NCBI GenBank assembly: GCA_009760855.2
Contig: WPIO01000035.1
Location: forward strand, 2,474,001 to 2,538,000
DNA: 64,000 nucleotides
Direction: 5' to 3'
Source: Cristatella mucedo
Lineage: Eukaryota; Bryozoa; Phylactolaemata; Cristatellidae
Under the pieces are notes generated by a model. It made no database searches, was not told the origin of the DNA, and saw nothing but the letters and a program-made list of their open reading frames with translations. Position numbers and translations under genes: made by a program. Below, one piece after another: positions 55,991-64,000 of the stretch. The stretch's first letter is position 1; each line of letters begins with the position of its first letter.

Positions 55991-58316
55991 AAACACAAGT
56001 GCTTTTGCTAATGAGTATGGATTTTTGACATTCTATCTACACTTGTGTACATGACAGGGCTTCCTGTTTTGCAATACCACATTTATGTTGAGCAAATGAT
56101 TTGTTTAGGCTGCCAGTTCGTACCGAAATCCATCGGTTACTAGTCGAAGCAGAGTACATAGCCGAACGCGTCTGTGCCGTCAACCACTTACATACCAGCT
56201 GATTTGGCAGCCCCTTTAGTTTAGCGATACAAGAGTAGCCAAGTACCATATAATCGAGAAAGAATAACAATTACTTGAGATCGATAGCACTCACAATAAC
56301 TTCAACCTGTGAAACCCCGGTTGCCCATAAAAGCTGCTGGAACCGGGCCGATCGTGGTTCTTTTAAAAACAAATACTGCTAGTCAGACCTTTACCAGCTT
56401 TGCCTCACCACCGTCTCGATGGCAGGGTTGGTACTAACTGAATCAGATTTCCTTAAATGCTTGCTAAAACAATCAATTGTTGAGAGAAAGCGCGACACGT
56501 CGGCGTCCGGCCGCCACCCTATGTTCACGAGGCTTGCCTGTGTGGTAGCTGTCCCACACATAAATATGGCTCCTCGAAAGTGGATCCTCAATTTTCCGAG
56601 TCTTCAGCTCGTCTCGTTTTTGGAATAGCTATCTATCTTTTCATGACTTTGCAGGGCCAGCGAGCTGCAAAAGCAAAACGATCAAGCGTGAGAACTGTGA
56701 AAAGAGGACCTGGTTGCCAGCACTCCAAGCACGCACGCTGTACGGCCAGCCATCGGCGGTATGCTCTAGTGTCGGTAGCAAATTTTTTTGACGGAAAAAT
56801 ACGAGAACTCCACAGCAGTTTTACACGCTGGGCAATGAGTTTGCATTGCCCAACGTGACTATGAGCAATACAGACTGAGCTGGCCGAATACATTTTAAAA
56901 CAAAGAGTTTCTAACGGAACAATTGTGAATTTTCTGAAAGATGGGCTCGCATTGAACCACCGGACAAACTCTCTTGCTAAATACTGTGTCCACCATGCAG
57001 AAATGGAGCTAGCAATTCTTGAGCAGGCACTCAGAAATCGCGTCGAAACTTAGACAGGGAAATACTCTGATCACTAGCCCCGGTTAAATCTTGGGCTACT
57101 CTACTTTTAGATTACTCCTTCTGGCATTTAAACTGTACACTAGCGCTAATAAGCATGTCATCGAAAAAAGTGATTTATTGAACATAATCAGTCGTTTCAA
57201 CTTCCACTTTCCGGTAACGCGATTGAAAGTCATGACTCGCCAAGTTTAGTACAACTACCCGGGGAACGTTGCGACTCCGCCCATTTCTCTAACACCACAG
57301 TATTCATTGCACTATATGCCACTCTTGGAGGGACTGACGTTACGAGTCGTCGCCCTTCGGAAGCTCTGACCCTCAGCTTAATGCCGGGCTGCTGCTGCTG
57401 CTGCTGCTCAGCTGTCTCTGGTTAGGATGTCGGTCTTCATCCAGTGCCACTTTCGGTCTGCTCCAGACCTGTCATTTCCATAGCACACGCTGTACACCTG
57501 AACGAAGGCTTATTAGAATGAAGAAAGGCGAGCGTTTAATAAAAAAAATCTTGCTTCGAAACAGTGGCTGGGGCTCTAGGTAACCCAGTCAGTGACGATG
57601 CAATCGTAGCCGGCCATGGTATCCCAGCCAGCTTGGTGAGCTGCGAATGCAGCGGCAGACTCTACGAAGCTTTCCTCCTCAGATTCTCTCGCGACAGCGA
57701 GCGAGCACTCGCTTTCTTACGCTAAAGATTGCTGGAGACGGCAGCTTTTGCCCTGTGGCTCCACCCTTTCTGCAGATCCTCGCTGCTTTTGCAATTCTCG
57801 ACACTCGTGTCCTCTCCTGCCAGGCTAGTGATTCCGTTCCACCCGTCCTGTCAGGGTGCTGTTAATGCAACTTATGTCCTCACGATTGTCCTTCTGACTC
57901 AGCCACACGTGGGCACGAGATGTGCAAGTCCCTCGGCTGTCGAATACCGATCAAAGGACGCTTTGGATTTGAGTGAGCTACTGAAAAGTCAACAGCATTG
58001 CACTCACCTAGTGCTCGTGGGTTTTCAAAGCTGCAGACGAAGGTACAGGTGTGTACCTACAAACTGGTACTGTATATGGACACGTCGCCGTATAAGGTGC
58101 CAGAATGTGAAAGTACTTTGTAGTGCAGAGACGGCATGATGCGAGTTAAGTAGAGAAAGAAAAAATACTTTTTGTGCATACGCATGCGTCTTGCCCGTCG
58201 TGTCAGTATAAGCCTACATGTGTAGAGCTCTTAGCACCACAATCAAACTTCAGTATCGGCTGTCCTCCACAAACGTTATGCTGCCAATTTAATTAAAATG
58301 TAATCTGTCTCCATAC
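55991..58316. other. Intergenic DNA with a SINE-1 tail fragment
   Basis: A SINE-1 3' end (CCAGCTGATTTGGCAGCCCC, 56197-56216) is the only transposon piece recognised. A (GCT)5 tract lies at 57398-57412. The short frames here match nothing known to me. Confidence 0.45.
56197..56245 (-). mobile_element. SINE family 1, tail fragment
   Basis: Matches the reverse-strand 3' end plus AGCGATACAAGAGTAGCC; the tRNA-like head is absent, a normal 5' truncation. Confidence 0.65.
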
Positions 58317-58755
58317 AGAGCAAAGTTCTTATGCTGATACACGAGGCCAGCCGCGGCTTGGCTCCTCCATATTTAGCTGAACTGCTGCACCAGTTTTAGC
58401 CTCGCCATGGCCTCAGGTTCACCATGGATAACAAACTAGCTGATCCATTCCTCTGCTTAAAGACCGTTGGTGACAGAAGCTTTGGCTGTGCAGGTCCTAA
58501 ACTGTGGAACTTGCTTTCACAATTCTTACGCAACGAGAATTATTCTCCTGCTGTGGACTATGGCTCATCCTTTCCAGCGGTCCTGAGCTGCTACTTTCAT
58601 GCTACTTACTACCTCAACTTCTCTCCTGACTTTTCTATGCTTCCCACTTACTCTTTGTAGCATGAGATGAAGTCTGTTGGCTACCGAATGCGTACCGAAA
58701 GCTGCTTAGGCTGTGAGTTCGCTATGCAAAACTTCCTGGGTAACACCCACATGGT
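58317..58755 (+). mobile_element. LINE family B, 3' copy
   Basis: Encodes RGLAPPYLAELLHQ, then after a stop a frame with LKTVGDRSFGCAGPKLWNLL, the C-terminal signature of CR1/L2-type reverse transcriptase ORFs. The tail GCATGAGATGAAGTCTGTTG..CCGAAAGCTGCTTAGGC is shared with 4620-4700. The element is 5' truncated; the SLPTYSL end with a TAG at 58658 is probably its stop. Confidence 0.8.
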
Positions 58756-58794
58756 CTTTGTGGCTTTGTGAAGTTGCAGATGGAGATACATTAC

Positions 58795-59305
58795 ATTACG
58801 TATGTAACTCCCCAAAGCCACAAAGACTAAGTGGCTGTTCTGCCGGAGAGTTGTCTGTGGCGAACTCAAACCTTAAGTGGCTTTCGGTATGAAGGCAGTA
58901 GCCAACAAACTTCAGCTCACGCAACATAAAGAAAGTAAAAAGCATAGCTGAGTCGACAGGGCGTTCGAGTAGTGAGTAGCATGGCAGTAGCAGCTAAGGA
59001 GAGCTGAAAAGGATGTGCCACAGTCGGCAGCAGGAGAGTCGATGTCGTTGCCTCAGAATTGTGGATGAGTTCCACAATCTAGGACCCACAGAGCAGAAAG
59101 CTTCTATCGCCAACGATCTTTAGGCGTAGAAATTGACTAGCTGATTTATTTTCCGTAAAGGATCTGAGGGCACGAGGAGGCTGAAACTAGTGCCTCAGTT
59201 CACCTAGGTATGAAGGAGCCAAGCTTGGGCGGGTCTTGAGGGTCAGCGTAAGAACTTTACTCTGTATCTGTTGATCAACTGGAAGCCATCCAAGCTCCTT
59301 GGTAT
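58795..59305 (-). mobile_element. LINE family B, reverse-strand 3' copy
   Basis: Starts CCCCAAAGCCACAAAGACTA and contains GGCTTTCGGTATGAAGG..GTAGCCAACAAACTTCAGCTCA, the complement of the LINE-B tail. Blocks downstream are shared with 34120-34630. With the previous element it forms a tail-to-tail inverted pair about 40 bases apart. Confidence 0.75.
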
Positions 59306-59309
59306 AATA

Positions 59310-59455
59310 TATTAAAAGAAGGAATAATAAAATAGTTTGCATAGCGCCGAGAGAACATAATTTCTATACAAGTGCTCCACGTAGGCCGCAAGGCTGGAGC
59401 CCTCGACCTCGATCGTCAAAAGCGATCACGTTAACCCTTGGGTCAAAGCAGGACA
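59310..59455 (-). mobile_element. SINE family 2
   Basis: Reverse-strand copy: tail AATAATAAAATAG..GCGCCGAGAGAACATAATTTC, B-box-like GGCTGGAGCCCTCGACCTCG, head CGTTAACCCTTGGGTCAAAG. Confidence 0.75.
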
Positions 59456-60522
59456 GCAAATCCCCTACTTTTCTGTTTTCAGCCCAATGACACGTCGTAT
59501 GCATATCTGACACAGGTTACTTACAGCGACTCATAAGAAACAGCCTCAAGCAGCACTAGGAAGAGCATGGTTCCAATTACTGCTTAACAGTTGTCTGCTC
59601 TTACGGTTGGTATCAGAGACTACTCAGGCAAAGTCGTTATAAAGGTTCCATCCTGGTTTCTCATCTAAATGCCTGGCAGTTCATCCACAAGAAAGCACGG
59701 CCATTAGTCCTCATCAAAGGTTTATTAACCGGCCAAAACACAAAAAAATAACGAGATCTGCTTCAACTTTGGTCACTAAGCTTGACTGTCCTCTTCATGG
59801 GTGAGCCGACTCTCTCGTGCGTAATTACTAATGCCCATATCAGGACCATCAAGATTCAAACTGGGCCTCAAAGGATGGATGCACGCTATGCCTGTGTGTC
59901 ATCACTCTGTCCAATGGCTACCCACAAGCTGTTCAGAGAATGGCATCGTGAGGGAATGTGACTCGGGAGGCCGTGAGCGTCTACGAGGGATCAGACTACC
60001 TAAGCAGCCACAGTGGCTCTCGAGGGTTTGAGAGGCCCACAGCGGCTGGATCGGTGGATGCTCAGCAGTCCGGCACAGATCCGTCCGTCCGTCCGTGCAC
60101 GTGGTGGCATCTGTGGGAACATCCATCTACCACCAACTGCTGCCAGCTGTCGAGCAGATTCAGAACGAACAATGGCTCGCCAGTGCAAAAACAATGCATG
60201 CATGGAAAATAAGGAGAGCAAGAGGAGTGAGCACACAGGAGGATGAAGGAAAGGGCCGGGCCACTGTCTGCAGTACTTGGATTGAGTTTGGCTGGGGTGG
60301 TTTCTTTGAAAAGAAAAATGCTGGGTGTTGAAGCCAGGAGACTTGTTGCTCGGTCGCACTACCTAGCCTGACGACACGGTTGTCCGGAGGGCTGCCACAA
60401 ACACTTTGGTGCATTCTTAAGCCGCTAGCTAACTAAGCACGTGCTACACCTGAGCCAGTACCACTGCTGCCATCAGAGCCACATGGCAGCCTCTGTCAGT
60501 AAGGCAACGGTTTAAAATGTTC
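59456..60522. other. Intergenic DNA, nothing recognised
   Basis: A CCGT tetranucleotide run lies at 60081-60096. Short frames on both strands match nothing known to me. Confidence 0.45.
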
Positions 60523-60681
60523 TAGCTGATTTAGCAACCTCTTTTTGCATAGCAGCAGAAGAGCCTCGAAGGCTATCACCACCGCTTGTAGCAGCAATAA
60601 AGGATCGCCCGCAGCAAGGTTCGAACCCGTGACCTCGGGACCGAGGCTTCACATAGCGATCGCCTTACCTAGTCTGCCATC
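60523..60681 (-). mobile_element. SINE family 1, complete
   Basis: Runs from TAGCTGATTTAGCAACCTC to the head CGCCTTACCTAGTCTGCCAT, with B box complement GGTTCGAACCCGTGACCTC at 60620-60638. Confidence 0.85.
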
Positions 60682-60800
60682 AGCTGATTTGACAGCCTTT
60701 TTTGTTTAGCGACAGAATAAAAAATGTCAGTTGATTTAGCGGCCTCATTTGTTTAGTGGCAGAAGAGCCTTAACGGCTAGCACTGCAGCTTGCAGTGATC
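60682..60800 (-). mobile_element. Two SINE family 1 tail fragments in tandem
   Basis: CAGCTGATTTGACAGCC (60681-60697) and TCAGTTGATTTAGCGGCC (60727-60744) each restart the SINE-1 3' end, giving three 3' ends in the same orientation within 220 bases. The second fragment is cut off by a LINE-A insertion at about 60802. Confidence 0.75.
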
Positions 60801-60802
60801 AA

Positions 60803-61150
60803 TAATAATAATGCACCTGATAAAGCGCCCTCAGAGAACTCAATCTCTTTCTAGGCGCTTTACATATGCTGCAAAGGTAAACGCGATTGAATGGTGAGTA
60901 GCTTGATAAACAACATGAAGAACATGGTTAGGGGTGACATGCACAGGGTCAGCATGCAAGTGTGGTTAGTGGCAGCATGCACATTGTCAGCACGCAGAAG
61001 CACTTGAAGGACGAATCACAGGGACCACTAAATGCTGTTCAAAAAATAGGTGTGTTCTTAAGCTCTTTTTTAATGTGGTCAAGCCAGGGGATGTTCTGAC
61101 GCAAGTCGGGAGTGAGTTCCAGGCTTTAGGAGCATACGAACAGTATAAGA
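60803..61150 (-). mobile_element. LINE family A, 3'-end copy inserted into a SINE
   Basis: (ATT)n at 60803-60812 on the reverse strand, then a perfect stem-loop (AAAGCGCC/GGGCGCTTT complement, 60820-60862), the 3' UTR block with GGTTAGGGGTGACATGCACA, and the last C-terminal codons. It begins within the SINE-1 fragment, so it is younger than that SINE. Confidence 0.88.
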
Positions 61151-61289
61151 TTTCCATCTAGCAGCAAGACTCATGACCTGGGTCGCCCTACTCCTAGACT
61201 GAGGTGGTACAGCCACATCCCTATTGTAGCAGCAGCTGCAGCAGCTGCTGAGCTCTTCAAGGCACATACAAGTTGATGTGTCTTCTCGA

Positions 61290-61462
61290 TATACAAGTGG
61301 TCAAATCACTACGTAAATTCGTTGCTCTTCACGATCGAGGTCCCAGTGTCGTGGGTTTGAATCCAGGTGGTGGGCGATCCTTTATTGGGACTGCAAGTGC
61401 TGTTTATAGCCTTCAGGGCTCTTCTGCCGCTTTGCAAAAGAGACTGTTAAATAAGCTAGTAT
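61290..61462 (+). mobile_element. SINE family 1
   Basis: The head ..GTAAATTCGTTGCTCTTCAC, a B box with one change (GGGTTTGAATCC, 61352-61363), the body GGGCGATCCTTTATTGGGAC and the 3' end AGACTGTTAAATAAGCTAGT. Confidence 0.82.
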
Positions 61463-61665
61463 GTACGTGATAATCCAGCACTAGTCGGTGCTTCGAACTC
61501 AAGTCGAAGATAGATTTTTTCGTTTGCCGATCTGCTGTGGCCTTAATGCACAGCATGTGCATGCAGCTCTCAAGAAATCTTGGCTCCATGCCAAGATCGA
61601 TGCAGGCCGCACGGCACGGCAAGCTCTCACTGGCCAGACAAAGAGAAGTCGATCGATATGGTTTA

Positions 61666-61725
<60 letters not shown>

Positions 61726-62879
61726 CAGTGCTGACGCTTGTTCTGTCAGCCCAGCCCGACTTAGCCTCCATCGCTGGCTCACCACTGCCTGCCTGCGAGT
61801 GAGTGACTTCGTCAGAACTAGAATAAGCAGCAGAGTAGGCTACAGCTGCCGCCCACTGCCATTTGCTGCTGGCTGGCAGATGCTGCTGCTGGTGTTGGCA
61901 CCCTTGCTGCTGGCAGGAGGCCGTCTGCAAGACCGTCCCTCTGCTCACTTCTCACTGCTCCCTCGTCGGCCATGCTTCCGTGAATGGTCAGTTGGACGAC
62001 TGCCATCTCGAGCATGCTGCATTGTCGAATAATCATGGCCGCCTCGCGCAGCCACACGACAATGACTTCTCACACCTACGGACGAGAGCTGCCGGTCCCC
62101 ACCCCAAAAAGCGCAGCGACTGAGCGGCTGCGCGGCTTCGCGGCTGCTTCGTCGGGCCCGGGGTGCTGGGAGCGAGCAGGAGAGAGAGCTGCTGCCCACG
62201 CAGTTCTGGCCTCCATTGTCAGGTGCTGGCTGGCTGGCTGGGTTTACCTGGAGTAAGAGAGCAGCACAGAGCCAGTCACCTCTGCAGCTATCAATACAAA
62301 GCTGGCTGGCTGGCACTCTGCCAGCAAGGCAACCGGCCCATTCAGCCGGCTTATCGAGCTGGGTGGGGGGCCACCAAGAAAGGCTTCGGCATTTCAGGGT
62401 TTGGCCTCATTGCAGCCATACAATGGCTGCCCAATAATGGCGCCAGCCGAATGGCACGGCCAAGCAGCAGTGCTAGCTGGCTACAGGCACTGGCACTGCT
62501 TGCTTCAAGCCACTCTCTGGTGCTGCCAGCTCTACTTCGTAAGGGGGCTCGACTCTCTCTTCCTGAGCCTGGCTTCGATCTTTGATTTGCCAATGCTCCT
62601 AGGCAATATTAGAGCAATCGTAGTATACACTACACACATGTCAAATGCAAAAATCTGACTATATCTACTGTGGTTCGTCATACTCTTGCCAGAACCATGC
62701 TGAGTGCCAGTCTCCAGTTAAAGAGATAACATGGAGAACAAGGAAAGAATGTCGTGCCCGTATTCAAATTTCAGAGAGGTCTAACTGATGCCGACGAGCT
62801 GGGCTTATCAGTTCCTCTGCATTGACAAGACATTTGTTGACCAAGATGTGGCATCAAAGATGCGGCATCCCCACATCTT

Positions 62880-62880
<1 letters not shown>
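61463..62880. other. Intergenic DNA with a (GCT)19 tract
   Basis: Frames in this stretch are driven by the GCT repeat or by GC-rich sequence with CTGGCTGG runs (62226-62240, 62300-62312). No domain or exon recognised. Confidence 0.45.
61667..61723. repeat. (GCT)19 trinucleotide microsatellite
   Basis: Nineteen uninterrupted GCT units, a length at which CTG/CAG tracts are often unstable. Confidence 0.97.
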
Positions 62881-62927
<47 letters not shown>

Positions 62928-63017
62928 GTACACATACACACATACAAACACACACACATACAAACACACACACACACACACGAACATACACACACACATA
63001 CACACACGCGCACACAC
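62881..63017. repeat. (CA)n microsatellite, imperfect
   Basis: Long CA run with TACA and GAGG interruptions. Downstream (63030-63110) a decayed tRNA-like SINE head may be present (ACCTCGGTTGCTAAAGG..CCACTGGGCC). Confidence 0.95.
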
Positions 63018-63618
63018 GAGTGCACGCACACACGACCTGGGTCATACAATGTACATTCACCTTGACCTCGGTTGCTAAAGGTGAGAGTATCTCAACCACT
63101 GGGCCAAACCAAGGGTCCTGCAGCGGTGGCAGCAGCAGAGAACTCAGAACCTTTTGCACAGCGACACCACTTCCATCACTTGCTGGCGGTCCTGTGCCAC
63201 TACTTTTCACCTTTGCTGTGTCACAGGGTGAGATCTGAGCCGTGAGGGGCACCCAGCTGCCACCTCTCTGCCGACTGGGCTGCCTGCAACTAGGGCATGT
63301 CACAGGGCTGCTGCATGGCTTGTCTCCAGCAGCCATCGCCGGCTGATGGAGATATGTCACGTCGACCTTGGCTTCCCACGAAGTCCCCCCCATGGAGAGA
63401 GGCGAGCTCCTCCCCACTCGCATCCCCATCAGTTTTCATCATCAGCTTTCATCATCATCATTTCGATGCCCAGTCTGTCACTGGCCATTGAAACGATCCC
63501 AGCCAAATTGCTAGCCAAGTTCATTTTGGAGCTGGCATTCGTATGGCCACTGTTGCTGCCTGCCTGCCGGCATGCCGGCCTGCCTGCCTGAGCGATACCC
63601 TGCCATGCTTGGCCGACC

Positions 63619-63649
<31 letters not shown>

Positions 63650-64000
63650 AGTTGCACTTAGCAGCAGCAGCAGCCTGCTTAGCTATGAGGCTGCTGGTCA
63701 CTAGGTGCAGCTGGTCAAAAAATCAGAGCACGCCTCGACGACGTAGATTGCACCTGACAAAACTTGCTCGGGCAGGAGCCAGCACTAGCTGACCGTTGGA
63801 CCGTCGAGGCCAAAGCTGCCCAAGCTCTGGTGGTTTGACCACCTGACAGATGGCGAAGCCGGCACACAACTGGTGGCGCTGCTTCGGCACTGCTGCTGCC
63901 GGAGCAGACGAGCAGCTGGCAGGTGTGTGCGGAGCGGAGGTGGCAAATTTCAACTGCATTCAGCGCCTGGCACCTCTGCGTCCCCAGCATGGGTTTTCGG
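63018..64000. other. Intergenic DNA with a (GCT)n tract and CCTG run
   Basis: Contains a possible SINE head relic (63040-63110), a CCTG/CCGG palindromic run at 63558-63590 and (GCT)9 at 63621-63649. A reverse frame at 63990-63715 is open, but no family is recognised. Confidence 0.45.
63621..63649. repeat. (GCT)n microsatellite
   Basis: About nine uninterrupted GCT units, with an inverse-sense GCAGCAGCAG run only 12 bases further on (63660-63674). The two tracts are complementary and could pair. Confidence 0.95.

Noticed and set aside
61580-62032. 150-codon frame with a long poly-alanine run
   Set aside because: The run is the GCT microsatellite read in one frame; the same tract gives poly-Leu, poly-Cys and poly-Ser in others. 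No flanking domain is recognisable.

Overview
This window looks like nuclear DNA from an invertebrate animal. The case rests on a complete 12-exon sugar-transporter gene with GT-AG introns, a eukaryotic tRNA-Pro(AGG) gene with an internal promoter and oligo-T terminator, many CR1/L2-like (jockey-superfamily) LINE fragments, two tRNA-derived SINE families, a dead Ty3/gypsy integrase, and very long TA, CT, GT and CA microsatellites. I cannot fix the phylum; a flatworm or other lophotrochozoan is plausible. Nothing bacterial is present (no operons, no CRISPR array).

Layout. 1-6000: repeat-rich DNA with two GC-rich stretches, a 36-bp minisatellite, a 71-bp tandem duplication, a long hairpin carrying two CACGTG boxes, and decayed LINE ends. 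6000-8572: the best plus-strand copy of LINE family A (endonuclease end, reverse transcriptase with an intact YADD box, C-terminal region, structured 3' tail). 8573-30960: unique or unrecognised DNA interrupted by SINEs, LINE 3' ends, a 48-bp perfect palindrome, a heptanucleotide satellite (18.1-18.4 kb), a gypsy integrase relic (21.1-22.0 kb) and huge microsatellites. 30961-41850: two larger LINE-A copies (one per strand), the tRNA-Pro gene and a LINE-B copy. 41851-49900: decayed LINE and SINE material, then a strongly GC-rich, CpG-rich block. 49941-55990: the one clear protein gene, a class I-like facilitative hexose transporter (SLC2A/GLUT family) of 519 residues, with a plausible TATA/initiator core promoter, a 3' UTR carrying an AU-rich nonamer and a hairpin, and an AATAAA signal. 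55991-64000: intergenic DNA with a tail-to-tail LINE-B pair, SINEs, a LINE-A 3' end, a (GCT)19 tract and a long CA array.

How the parts interact. LINE-A copies end in a conserved stem-loop followed by ATT repeats. SINE family 2 carries a tRNA-like head joined to almost the same 3' stem-loop, which suggests it is mobilised by LINE-A machinery. Several of the longest microsatellites start exactly at the 3' ends of SINEs, or at a short TA seed inside another repeat, so retroposition appears to seed the arrays. Two LINE-A copies about 20 kb apart share a 290-bp block with 3 differences, flanked by roughly 11 percent divergence on the upstream side, which looks like gene conversion or a mosaic origin. 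Most open frames in the window are by-products of microsatellites or GC-rich DNA and are not annotated as genes.
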